A stretch of DNA of 64,000 bases from Lytechinus variegatus (Eukaryota; Echinodermata; Echinoidea; Temnopleuroida; Toxopneustidae). The stretch's first letter is position 1, and each line of letters starts with the position of its first letter. A program made the translations under genes and the position numbers. Location of the stretch: positions 24,106,758 to 24,170,757 of the forward strand of contig NC_054754.1 of the NCBI RefSeq assembly GCF_018143015.1, read 5' to 3'. The notes under the pieces were generated by a model. That model saw only the letters and a program-made list of their open reading frames with translations, made no database searches and was not told the origin of the DNA. Shown here one piece after another: positions 11,057 to 23,181 of the stretch.

Positions 11057-13868
11057 TTGCCTCTTTTTTCGAGGTGTTGCCATTAGGCATGTTTGATTGC
11101 AGAAAAATGAAGAAAAAATGCAATATAGTCTACTCCATTCTTTTGAAAATAATGAAAAAAATACCTGATGAAATATGTTATCCCATTAGGTATTATGTTG
11201 ATAAAGGGCTAGTTATTATAGTGCAAGGGTTGGCAAACAATGATTCTTATAGACCAATCAGACATCAGTTTATTCCTAATATTTTTTATGCATTTTATTT
11301 TTTATTTATTTACTTGTCACTTAGTATATGAATCTTAACCACCAGTCCAATCCAAATTGACATTTCCATAATTTAACATTTTATTGCATACTACATTTCC
11401 AATTGCTGGGATTTTCAGTTTGAATAATGCAGACCTGTCTAATTATAAAATAATAAATCAATCCGATAAATAACAGTTATTAAATGTAATAACAAGGTAT
11501 GTAGTTGTGGTAATACAACCTCATTAATTGAATCATAGAATAAAAAATAAAGATATTTGTGAATAAATTTGCATGAAAATGGAATGAACGTGTGATGGCT
11601 TAATCAGCTGGGAACTGTATATCTGCAATGCACCCAAGTTTTATTTGTTCACTCTAGTTCAAAATATGCTGTGAATGGAATGGTATGAAGTGAGTATATG
11701 GGAATTTTATTGAATGGAAGGACAGGTTTCAAATGGCAGCTCTTTGTAGATTGTCCCATCATCTCTGTTGTTAGCTCATTCCAAATGTCTTCATTTATGG
11801 TAAAGTGGAGTTATCTTCTCAGTTCTCGTCATGCTTACTTTTACATCTGAAAATAATGAAAATATAAATAATCATAGTGGGTTCTTTTACAGTTTTGACT
11901 TCTAAAATGGTGGAGCATACTCATAGACCAAGCACAGAAGAGGGATCACCTTGTTAATGTAAAGGAAGAGGCTTTAACTTGAAAGAATTTGGCATTATTT
12001 AAAAAAGGGTGCTCAAATTCCAATGTTTGCTTTATTTATAAGCTCCATGTACTTGCTTTTTTCTGTCTTGACACAAAATTAATGCTATATAAAGATTCTG
12101 AAACTACATGCACTCATAAATCTAGAAGCTGTTTATGTTCACGATTTTAATGCAAATTCAAATTTACTGTAAATGGTGCATTCCATTTATGTCCAGCACA
12201 AAATGTTGCTGTTTTTTCAGCTAGCAGAGGCAGAGTTGTCAAGCAAATGATCATCAATTAACTAGTTACACCCATGGGGAGAAAGCGAAAACATCACACG
12301 TACCTACATATGTATATCTTGTTTGATTATTAGGATAATTGCTATTTATCACTTTTTCATGCGATGAATCATATTATTGCCAATGTAGTCTAGAAATGCA
12401 TGTATTTTATTTTTGTGAGATTTGACCCGAAGGAGAGAGGGTATGAGACGCAAAGCCTTCAGATAAGTCTAGATTTAGGGGGAAAATGCCAATTCCGTCT
12501 CTGTGCCTTGCAAAATTATTAGATGAGAAATGGTTCCGGACTAGGTCAGGATTGTTATCTGATTATATCGTAGAAAATATTATTGTACTGATTCTACAGT
12601 AAATCTATTGTGTATAGCTGCCTTATATATTTGTAAATAATATGCACAATTGTACATCATCAATGCTGTTAATCAACGAGGTTTGTGCTAATTTTCTCTT
12701 CCGTCCAGTCTCTTTGCTTTCTTCAGAAGCTACGCTGTATTATAAATTCAGTAATAATTCTATGAAACAAATTTATATTCTATGCATGAGATGAATTAAT
12801 GAGTGCTTTCTCTATCTGTAACTATGCAATCGTACCAATAAATATACATATATCAAGTATTAAACATGAATTATGTAGATCAATTATCTATATTGATTAT
12901 GCATGTGGGGAGAGGGTATGGAGAATGTTATGTTCCAAACAAATTTGAAATATGGTATTTATGGAATATACTGTAATGTGAATTATCAGACCCAAGGCAG
13001 GTGAAATATGGCCACTTTCGGATGAAGTGGATTGCAGATTATTTGTCTGATTGCTTCCCTTAAATGACTTGGAATGTCCTGTGTAGAGAGAAAAAATTCT
13101 CACAGCAGTGAAGATTGACTTTTCTTGCAAATTGAATATTATTAACATCAATAACTAACAATATTTATTTAGAAATTATGCAAAAAGTGAAAAAAATAAC
13201 ATAAGAATATTACATGTACATCCATTTATTAATTTTAACTATAGATGCAAATGTTCTTTACAAGAAATCCATGATGCAAAAAAGTAATAATCATGATAAT
13301 TCCATGTAATCAATTACAATTATATTTGTCCAAGATGATGAAACTTATTATGCACCATCAAGGAACCAAGTATTAGTATCATTATTGGGTCACTTTTAGC
13401 AAATAATACAAGTTTGGGTATTTTTTAAAGTAATGTTTCTGCTCAAATTCAGTAAAACACAATTTAACTGACCACTCCACAGATGTTGGATCAAGAAGGA
13501 AGTCTGGGTTATGTTCAAGTGCTAATTTATGTCTTAAGATGCTTTTCTACCAGCCAACATCAATATTTTGATTGCTTTATCTTTCAGTATTAGCGACAAA
13601 ATATTGAAGTATCTTTTCCACCTTGCATATCAAGTTAACCTACAAATATTTACATTTCATACTGTGCTATCAAATTTCTACAAATGTTGCAATAATTGGT
13701 ATTATTGTACTGTGCAGTGATTATAGAGGTATTAAAATCTGTAAAAACACATGCTTTCTGTATTTTTCGTCATGATTTTTTAAGGACTTGTGATTGGAGG
13801 GGAGGAAATATGGAATGAGTTAAATGGAGATTTGTGTAAAAAAAAAAAGGGGGGTAGACAAAAAATGA
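11057..13868. other. 3' UTR and intergenic DNA, no further gene seen
   Basis: AT-rich sequence downstream of the tektin-like stop. AATAAA hexamers at 11539-11544 and 11546-11551 are plausible polyadenylation signals, but several others follow and none can be chosen from sequence alone. No coding exon is visible. Confidence 0.5.
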
Positions 13869-13995
13869 GGCTGTTTCATAAAGGACTTACAATTTACCAT
13901 GGTAACATGGCTCAGCAGCCAATTAAAATCAAGGTTTCCATGGAAGCTACCTTAATGGCAAATTATTACCATAATTGTAAATATAGCCCCCCCCC
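13869..13995. repeat. Fragment of palindromic repeat (TTTCATAAAGGACTT family)
   Basis: GTTTCATAAAGGACTTAC, ACCATGGTAACATGGCTCAGCAG and CCATGGAAGCTACCTTAATGGCAA match the better-preserved copy at 61742-61898. The right end runs into a poly-C tract (13987 on). Confidence 0.7.
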
Positions 13996-14573
13996 CCCCC
14001 GAAGTAAATCCCAAAGGTAGAAGACTGGGGGGGGGGTGAAGCTATGACCAATTTTAGCAGCAGACTTATAATGTATGTTTCAGATATTGGATCGAAACTT
14101 CAACACCTTTTGAGTTCTCCCTAGTAAACAAAGGAAAAACCTGAAAAGATACATGAAGTAAAATAAAATCATGTTCATTGAAAGTTGGGGGAATAGTGAT
14201 AATATTGTTCTCGGATATTAAGTTTTATGAAATTTAAAGCAGGTACCGCCAAGTGTTACTGGGGTATGAAATTAATATTGCCAAGTATGAGAGTAAAACA
14301 TGAAAAATCTATAGGGTATCATGATAACAAGAAATGACAAAGAAAAAAATTCTATTATTGTGCCCTTTTCTTTAAGCAGGGCAGCGGATATGAGAAAGGG
14401 GATAGGCTAGGGCTTTGGGCTAGGGGGTGGTAACTTGCTACCAAAAATTCCACAAGAAAATGCTCTCTTTGAAAATTAAATTTGTCCTTTTTATTGTGAG
14501 GTATATGAATATTTTTTTTTTGGGGGGGCAATTTGATGAAACATGGTTTGCTTAGGACCTGTGTTCTTCAGTC

Positions 14574-15035
14574 AGGGACGGAGATCCTGGGGGCACAGTG
14601 CCCCCACTTTTTGAAGCACTAAAAATGTGTCCTTTTATGCAAGAAAAATGCCCCCTCACGGCCAACGTTTACTTTACCTCTTTCACCCGAGGAGGACCCG
14701 CTTTAGGTGTTACCAAGTGCCCTTTTCGTGAATGCTAATTTTTACCAAAAACGCCCCATATCGAATATGTTCTGTACCCCTTTCGCCTGAGGACACGTTT
14801 TGTGTTGTGCCCTTTGTCATATAAAAGTGCCAAGGTTTACCCCCCAAAATGCCCCCTCACGAATGTGTTCTGTGCCCCTTTCATCTGAGGACCCGTTTTA
14901 TGTGTGAGCAATTGCCCCTTCTTGTTATTGCCCTTTCTCGTATCAGTGCCAGTTTTTTTCCCAAGAAAAGTGCCCCTCACGAATGTGTTCTGTGCCCCTT
15001 TCACCTGAGAAGGACACTTTATATGTGTTAATGAG
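14574..15035. repeat. Degenerate tandem repeat, about 110-bp unit
   Basis: The unit TGCCCCTCACGAATGTGTTCTGTG, with CCCCTTTCACCTGAGGA-type continuation, recurs near 14649, 14755, 14848 and 14967, with increasing conservation to the right. The start AGGGACGGAGATCCTGGGGGCAC resembles ends of other poly-G elements nearby. Confidence 0.75.
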
Positions 15036-15475
15036 AGGCCCCTTTGAAACAAGAAAACAATATCTTTCTTTATGTTACTACTTATGAAGGAAAAAAATTG
15101 CCTTAATTTTCATGAGTAAAGTGGGTGGGGAAGTCTCGTTTGACGTCTGAATAAAAATAAATCAGTTCGGTAAGTCGGTGACTCAAAATTTCCCCATGCC
15201 TTATTTGACCCAAGTGATTCGTGGCAAAATTTTTCTACGATTACTTCCTCTTGAAAAAACTAAATTATTTAAATGGGGAGAATTTCTAGGCCCAATGGCG
15301 GATCTACGGGGGAGGGGAGGGGTAGGGCGTTTAACCATCCCCTCCCTTGGGCTGCCTAGTAAAACAAATATAATGTGCATGATTACCAACGATGCTTATG
15401 CATGTTATGAATGTCCAGTTTTCAGGTCTGAAAATCTAAATTTTTATCTCGCTCTTATTGATTGTTAGGTTACAT

Positions 15476-16293
15476 CAGGGGCGGCGGAACCTATTTTCGT
15501 TTGGGGGGGGGGGCAAAGCCAAAAAGGGCACTTTTATGTAAAAATTTGAATTTTGGTGCGAGCGGATATTTTCACCATGAGATTACCATCTGCGTGAAGT
15601 AGTTGTGTAGTAATTAAGTTGAGCAAAGCCCTTTGAAGTGATTTCTGATTGAGTTAGGCTTTATTTTCTTCCGAGAGGGAGCGTAGCGAGCGGTTTGAAA
15701 AATTTGCAAATCTGAAGTTGTGAAAATCGCCTTTGTTCAATCATGGCGCTAATAGGTTTGCGAGATGTTGCAAGTGCGAGTCGTGAGCTCAAAATTTTTG
15801 ACATTTCATGCAATAAGACATGAAAATCAAACATTCTGAGCAGTTTTTGTCATAAAAGACGAGTATCTAACACTAGCGCGAAGTGCGCTTTGATATTTTT
15901 AATAGACTGACCAGTAAAGGTACCTGTTAAGGAGTGCATTAAGCATGTTTAGGGACTCGTGAATATGATAAATATATCGAACAATGCGAGTGCGAATTGC
16001 CAGCCGGAAATTTTTGATATTCCAACCTGAAAACTGGACATTCTAAGCAATTTTTGCAACCAAGAACAGAATGAGTACCTTATCAATAATTGATGTGAGC
16101 GCGAAGCATGGGCCAAAATATTTGATTTTCTAACCTAAAATGTACTGTTTTACTTAAAAAAGGCTGGTATTTTGAAGAAAATGCACATTTGGTTTTGAAA
16201 AGGGGCACTTTCCATTTTGAAAAGGGGTTTTTCCCGCGGGGATCTTTTTTTTTGGGGGGGGGGGGGCAAGTGCCCCCAGTTCTGCCGCCCCTG
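15476..16293. mobile_element. Fold-back element with CAGGGGCGGCGGAAC ends
   Basis: The left end CAGGGGCGGCGGAAC is followed by a poly-G run. The right end is GTTCTGCCGCCCCTG, the near-perfect inverse, preceded by a poly-G/CCCCC tract. No coding frame is present. An 8-bp target duplication is not evident. Confidence 0.7.
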
Positions 16294-16959
16294 ATTTAAG
16301 CCTATACCCACATTCATGATTGCAAAACATGCTTAGAATGTCCAATTTTCATGTCTGAAAATAAAAAAAATTCAGACGATCACGTTAATTATTAGATAAT
16401 ATCGAAGTGATTGACGTGAGTGCGATTATGTAGGCCTATTATATTATACCCATCCTGTTCATGGTTGCTTTGTATAAAACAAAATCAGCTCGGGCTTCGC
16501 GCTCGCATAAATTGTTTGAGTAGATACTCATCCTAATTATGAATGCAAAAAGTGGTTAACCTTTCCAGTTTTCAATCAGAATCTCAAAAATATTTCAGCT
16601 CGCATTATTTGATTAAAGATTATTATATTCAAGATTCACTGCAAACGGGTACTTTCGCAGGTCAGTATATTAAAACTTTCAGCTAATAGGCCTGTGGATA
16701 TTATAAACAGGGCCGTAGCCAGAAGCATTGTTGGGGGTGTTCCAGCTAAGTTTGTCAAAAAATCGCGCCTACGTGCGCGCAAGACCTGGTGGGGATGTGC
16801 CCATAGTGCCCCCATGGCGTATCGTGGGTCACGGTATGGCGCGCGGGGGGGGGGGGGCACCAAGAAGCGTGCTCAATAGCTAGGCATTCTGACCTGCTAA
16901 ATATATTTTAAGGACTGTGCCATTAAAAGAATATGTATCCTACTCATCTAATAACACGA

Positions 16960-17275
16960 GTGCGCGAAGCGCGAGCTGAAATTATAAGCGTTTTTTTTTT
17001 AATCATGATGCATACCTGTCTCACTAAACAAACCATGTGAGCGCGAAGCGCGAGCTGGAATTTTTGTACATATTGACCCCAAACGGGGACATTTTAAAGT
17101 CTATTTTTTAAGGAATTCATGAAGAGTATACATATCTCACCACAATAGAAGGGCCAAGCGCGTGCTGAGTTTTTTTTTTTCAAGAATTACACCTAAAACA
17201 TGCATGAAGCCATTGTAATTATGAACATGTTATGTATCTCTCTAATCAAATATTGTGAGCGCGAAGCGCGAGCTG
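16960..17275. repeat. Repeats containing the palindrome GCGCGAAGCGCGAGC
   Basis: GCGCGAAGCGCGAGCTG occurs near 16964, 17041 and 17258, with diverged forms near 15672, 16094 and 17151. Each copy is followed by an A/T-rich stretch of similar type. These look like degenerate tandem units with spacing of roughly 80-220 bp. Confidence 0.65.
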
Positions 17276-17989
17276 ATTTTTTTTAATTATTATTTAGACC
17301 TGAAGAGGGGCATACTAAGGCTTTTTTGTAGAAATTTCCATGCAAAAATTGACCATACAACATAAATATATTTATATTTCACGGTAAAATAACAGTAAAC
17401 ATTCATTGCATGGGATTGGGAGGGGGACATGTAGTCATAAGTACAAAGGCTTGAAAAGGGACGCTCCTCAAGAAAGACTACGGCACTGAATATACATCCA
17501 TATACACGTAAGTCCATATTTGAAAATTACAGTAAAAGCAGGGCCAAAATGAAAACACATCAAGCAAAACAAACCAAGCATGTCATGAAACATTAGGAAA
17601 ATGTGTGTCGTGTATATTATTTAAAAGAACAATGGAAAACTCAATTGTGCCCCACCTTTGAGGAGGGAATTCAGCACCCCCACTAAAAAAATTCGTTCCC
17701 AGGGCCCTGGTACAATATCATTTACAATTTAAAAAAATAATGATTTATGGGTTGATTTTTTTTCTGGTAGCTTATTAAGTTAATAACCAAACACAATAAT
17801 AGCTCCGGATAAAAATTTGTATTAAACTGTTACCTGATTTGGAAAGACGTTATCATGAACTGCCTTTTATGGTCTTCATTGCGTGTGTAGATGGCCAGAA
17901 ACATCGATTACGGGGGGGGGGGTTATAATAGTAAAAGCAGGTGACTGTCCTTGTGGTCACCCCCTGGAAAAAAAAGCTAGATCCGCCCT

Positions 17990-19395
17990 TGAGGCCCGTT
18001 TTGATGTTATACCCTTTTTTATACATACGACAAAACTGTAATTTATAAGTTGTAATTAACTCCAGAACAATTAAACCACAAAGAAAGATTTACGACTGTA
18101 AATCTCTTAATCTTTCCTCGGTTATAACCTAAAGCATTGTTTTATATAGGCCCTATCAACTTTGTCATGTTTATATATAACAATTAGAATTCCCATTACC
18201 AGGAAACACACAGATACTTCAGACGGAAACTTGTATATCTGATGGTGAAAACGTTGCATACAATTCCCCTTTTGACATTCCTTTGAGAGAAAAGTGTCTT
18301 TTTGGCATTTTGCCTAGCTCCCTCCCCCTCGCGGCCCCAACGAAAATACAAAATGCAAGGGCCTATAAGCGGGCCTAATAAGTCTCACAAAATTTGAGGA
18401 GGCCTATACTTACGCGTTCTGTCAATTAGAATGGGAGTACCGGTATAGTTACTTTTCTTTATTTCAACATAGTTCCTTTCCCGGGGGGGGGGGGGGTATC
18501 GTTTTGTTTCCAATACTTGTTAACGGTAGGGTTTCACACGCCAATACTTGTTAAGGGGTGCATTTTCAGAATATGGAAATTACGTGCATGTTTAGGGTGC
18601 TTTTCGAGCTAGGCTAGACCCCATGGTCGCGCATGGTATCCACTCGTGAATGGAAGTGGCCCCCGGGTTCCTTTCCTTAAGAGGAGTGTCCTTTTTACAT
18701 TATTGTCCCCACCCACTTTCAACAGCTCCACATCCGTCCCATGCAATATTGTGTTTTGTTTCTTACGAGTTCTCACCTATTTTCGTTTTTTTTTCAATTT
18801 ATTTTTGTTACTTATTGTCCCCTTTGTTTATAATATATATGCATATTGTCAGTTATTTATAATCCTTTTTTTCTATTTTGTCTCCATTTTTAAGAATTTG
18901 AACATTTCAATCTATTCCGAATCAGCAGGTGGAATCAAATTATCTAATTAAAAAACAAACAAACTTTTTGTCAAATTGAAAATGTCCTTTCAAAATCAGA
19001 AGTAGGTCTACATATATCTAAACAGCCCCCCCCCCGTGGCAAATATACTGGGGTATCAACTTTCTCGTTTAAACCCCCTCCTTGGAAAAAAACCCAACTA
19101 GATCCCTGGCCTACCCCCCCCCCATCATTCATAGCCCATCAATCATGCGTCACCATCGTTACGCGTTACCTCAATTCATCTTCGAGAATTTATCGTTTAC
19201 GTAATTATCGGCGAGCTGAAATTGACTCGGAAAATAGAGATGACATCATCGAACGTAAAAATCATTGGTAAAAATAAACAGACTACAACAACAACAATAA
19301 GTGCAAAATTGCAGGTGACATTTGATTTGGTAACGTCGTAGTATGTTTAACGAATATGAATCTTTAAAAAACCGATACAATTTTCAGAGTATTAG
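17990..19395. other. Intergenic, poly-G/C tracts, no gene seen
   Basis: Poly-G (18483-18496) and poly-C (19026-19034, 19115-19123) tracts surround T-rich sequence at 18760-18900. ACTAGATCCCTGGCC near 19099 resembles the end of the poly-G families upstream. No coding exon is supported. Confidence 0.5.
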
Positions 19396-19425
19396 ATGGC
19401 TGAATGTGAAGCTGTGAAACCTAAG
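19396..19425 (+). CDS. LRSAM1: Possible first coding exon of LRSAM1
   Basis: ATG followed by ten in-frame codons (MAECEAVKPK) ends at a GTAGG donor in phase 0. This is compatible with the phase-0 acceptor at 22974/22975. If used, it would extend LRSAM1 by 38 residues before the conserved MPFFKKK start. The alternative is that the exon is 5' UTR or not an exon at all; the exon is too short to judge by composition. Confidence 0.3.
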
Positions 19426-22400
19426 GTAGGCCTAGGTAGAATTTAATCTTACAATGTTGATATCTACTGTGTTTTTTTGACGTGAATCACAATGAATAGT
19501 GTTGAATGGTCGAATGCATTCCCTGTGTCCCATGTATAGGTTTCGACGTTAGGGAGAAATGAGCTACATCATGTATGTAGACTACCGGCATAAATAATGT
19601 TGAACGACTTGCTTATGACTATGTGTTTACCCTTTTGATTTTGTTGTGTACCATTGTTCATTTGACTTTCAAACGAAAAATCATACTTCTCACCTGTTAT
19701 CTATTGATTATTTTTAATATTTTTATTTTAATGGAAATCTAACTTGTTTTTTTTTAAGTTCATTCATGAACTTAAATGTTCAATTACTAATTTTTTAATA
19801 TTTAAATTAATTTAGCTCATTAATGGAATTATTTATGGCTTTGACTTTGCCTTTATAGCAATGTAAGTATGGTGGCATGACCCTAATTTTGCGCATGGTG
19901 AAATATCTCAATAATAATATGTAATTGATATCTTGGAAAACTAAGTAGGCCTAAACTGATATCACCAAAAGAAAAAGCAACCCAAAATTACTCAGTATGG
20001 TAATTTTCTTGAAGGTAAGGTGTCATTTTGTGAAAATATTGGTAAGATATCAGCGTAATTGTGTTACATTTTCTGTCCGCTCCGAGGAAATCCGATCTTC
20101 TCGACAAGCATAAAAAATTGTCAGTTTGCATGCAGAGGACTCCAAATAAGTAAGTAAATGTGATAGGCTTTAATACCATCCAAATTTTATGGCATTATGG
20201 CATATGGCATTTTAACCTCCATCTGATATAATTATCTTACCTTTGTCTGCTTGATTTCGTTTCTAAAATTTTTAAAAGCAATCATGCGCAAATTAAGGTC
20301 ACACTTTTTATGATACTTTTTCAGCCGAGCGTGCACCAGTCGATCACCATGGAATTTTGAGATCGCGATACCAGCGAAACCCTTGACCTACTTTATAATT
20401 CCGTCAAGCGAATTCGACTTTGGGATCTTGCCTTCTGTCTGGTATATATGATTTTGATTAAATTTGTGTGAACTGTGAGAAATTTTTGATTGAAAATCAA
20501 CTTCATAATTATTTTATAATGTGCGCAAATTATGGTCACCCCATCATACTGACCCAAATGAGCCCATGGTGCGAAGCATGGGTGCCCAAAGCTGAACCAT
20601 ACGTATATGTATGTATTTGTTTTTCTCTCGAGGCAGGGGTACCAAAAACACCCCCAAATTAAAGGAAAAAAAGAAATCATGCACCTACCTCAATTCTATC
20701 GATGTTTGTCTAATGTGTTACAGGCTCCTAAGATGGATGCAGTAGCTAGACTCTGAAAAAATCAAAATAACACCGTTGTTTGTTCTCTATCTTTAAAAGA
20801 TGCACATAAAATGGCAACCAATACCGATGGGTGCATGTGCTATTCTTACAAAAGTTGGTGATCGAAAGATCTGCCCGTAGCAGCTTACCCATTTGTTCGC
20901 ATGATTTTAATCGTTAAGTTCCGTCATTATCAAAATTATGAATCTTTGATGTAGACTATAGTTAGTGACTAAAATTATGCATGTTGGATGAATTTTTTTT
21001 AATCTTTAGTTAGAGTCAGCCATTGGTACAGCTGATTACCGTACTTACAGCCTCTCATGTTCAATTTAATGGCTTTTTACACCAGATGAAAATGTATTGT
21101 GTACCTTAAACCTTTTTTGCATGTAGAACTGAAATGGGATAATTGTGTGTTTGTTTTTACTGCATTAAGCCTTTCATGTGTTACCATTTTTCAAAGTTAA
21201 AGTCCTTCCAAACGATAAATTGATTTGAAATTTATAAAAAGATATGAAAAGTTGTAGCTTATTACTCAAAATTTCACAATATGATGCAAAATGAGAAGTT
21301 TTATGCCAAGAAAACTGATTTTATCCAACTTTAACAATTTAATCAAATACCCCTTTTCTACAGTCTATCAATAAAATACAAAACAATTACCGTAATAATT
21401 GTGTGAGAATATTTACAGACCTTTGAAGATCACATGTAATATACATATACAGAATTTCTGAATATATTCAAATTTTATAATATTTTACATCTGAATTTGA
21501 TATTTTCAGTACTTTGGTTGTTTAATTCTCCCTTTTCATTCAAATCAATTTATTGTTGGATTGATTTGGCATGGTGTTTCAAGATCATACCCTTTACATG
21601 CATGTTTTTCTTTGTACCATAGGTCCCCCACTAATCCCTGATCCTACCCTTGTAATTCCAGACCAGCTTTGATCATTAAACTTGTTGATATCAAGTCGCT
21701 TAGGATAAGTAAGTAGTAGTTTTATCGTAATTTTTTTTCTGTATCGCTCAAGATGCTTTGAAAAGGTTGTGAATTTGGCATTCAGTTTTTTCAATTTAAG
21801 AATGTTAATTTAAACAAGAAAAATAGATTTAAAAATGCTAAATCATGAAACAATATTAGATTTTTTCTTCTTGCATTTACCTGTTGTGTCAGGTGTCATG
21901 GCATGCATTGAATTAAATATGTATTGGGAACCTTTTAAGGACAAGAAACTATTGTTTTACTTTTGGTTTCCTGCAATGAGTTGCTGTTTGTTGTAAATCT
22001 CAGAGTGAACGACCAAGCAATAGAAACGTGTAGAGAGAATTACATCTAAATGCAACTCGATATTTCAATCAGAATTAAATTCAGAAAATCCCAGTTCAGA
22101 AAATGGAAGTATATGCTTTTGTTTATGTCAGTGCATGAATTGTTTGTATAGATTTTATTTAGTATGTTGTACATATATACTTGTGTAGCCACTAGCCAGA
22201 CAATTTGGTGTGGGTCAAAATGCAAACTATATGCGTTTCTGCATAAGCCTTTGAAAAATGCATGCATCTTAGTATTGACTGGTCATCAGAAGTGCTCTCA
22301 ACATCCATGCAATAATAATTACCCCTTTTTATTCCCTGTGCATGTGCTATTCCTCCACATTTCACATAATTGTTCTTAAGAGGGGGTCATTTGCATTCTA

Positions 22401-22628
22401 TCTTGTTCCCTATATTGGTCTTGTAATGAGGACAATGAGGAAAGGAAACAAATTGAAGGAAGCATAAAACTGACTTCAGATATAAATGAAAAGCTATCAT
22501 GAAAGAACATGACTGAAAAGAAGCTTCACTGGAATATTACACATTTGATACATGTAGAGTTTTGTTGTTCTTTGAAAATAGCTCAATATTCAAGCCAAGG
22601 GAGTATACTAACATCCTGAACACAAGGG
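19426..22628. other. Probable LRSAM1 first intron or upstream DNA
   Basis: No coding exon is seen. The motif TGACCCTAATTTTGCGCAT (19879 on) is mirrored by ATGCGCAAATTAAGGTCACA near 20284 and GTGCGCAAATTATGGTCAC near 20521, suggesting a diverged fold-back repeat of about 430 bp. Confidence 0.4.
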
Positions 22629-22637
22629 AGTATACAC

Positions 22638-22738
22638 ATTGGCGGCGAAGCAGAGGATTATCTTTTGTGTTTGGGGGGGGGATGGCTATTGTTGCGTCCC
22701 CCCAAAAAACAAAAGATAATCCTCTGCTCCGCCGCCTG
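22638..22738. repeat. Short fold-back repeat with poly-G/C core
   Basis: GGCGGCGAAGCAGAGGATTA with TCTTTTG is inverted as CAAAAGATAATCCTCTGCTC followed by CGCCGCC. The arms enclose a GGGGGGG / CCCCCC centre. It lies just upstream of the first certain LRSAM1 exon. Confidence 0.85.
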
Positions 22739-22974
22739 TGAGTATACATGTATTTATAATATCATAAACGTATAAATGTAGTTGGTATTGTGTTTAAGTG
22801 ATACTGATAATACATGTACCACCATATTTTCGTACCGTTAAATGGTTAGAAAACAAGGCCAAAAAAAACCCACTTAACACTATAAATCGTATCAGAATTT
22901 CACTCATATGGGAGTTTCTACCAAGAAAGATAATTTTTATTTACCTTTTATCCATAATCCTGAACATTTTCCAG

Positions 22975-23181
22975 TCTAAGAAACCCCGCAAGACTTACAA
23001 GGAGGAGGAGGAGGAAGAATCACCAAGGAGGAGTGAGACCCACTCCACACCCACCAAGATGCCTTTCTTTAAGAAAAAACCTACAGAACCAAAACAAAAC
23101 AAAGATGTCTGGGAGGTGGAGGTGATGATGCACAAACAGAGTGATGAAGCTAGAAAGCGAATGGAGCACTGCCAGTTCTTG
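22975..23181 (+). CDS. LRSAM1: LRSAM1 exon with conserved start MPFFKKK
   Basis: Acceptor TTTTCCAG and donor GTGAGT, both phase 0. ATG at 23059 (MPFFKKKPTEPKQ) corresponds to the vertebrate start MPLFFRKRKP. The 28 codons before it (SKKPRKTYKEEEEEE...) are open and may be leader or extra N-terminus. The insert NKDVWEVEVMMHKQ before SDEARKRMEHCQFL is not in the human protein as I recall it. Confidence 0.9.

Larger units (their letters stand above)
15296..17985. mobile_element. Composite poly-G repeat region with inverted ends
   Basis: The left end GGCGGATCTACGGGGG (15296 on) is mirrored by TAGATCCGCCC near 17970-17982. Several insertions appear inside, including the fold-back at 15476-16293, a GGGCCGTAGCCAG segment near 16711, and repeated GAGCGCGAAGCGCGAGC palindromes. 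I infer nested insertions of related non-autonomous families; the outer boundary is uncertain. Confidence 0.45.

Noticed and set aside
18646..18951. Phe/Leu-rich frame that looks like a membrane protein
   Set aside because: Composition follows the T-rich DNA; no conserved motif and no splice or promoter context.
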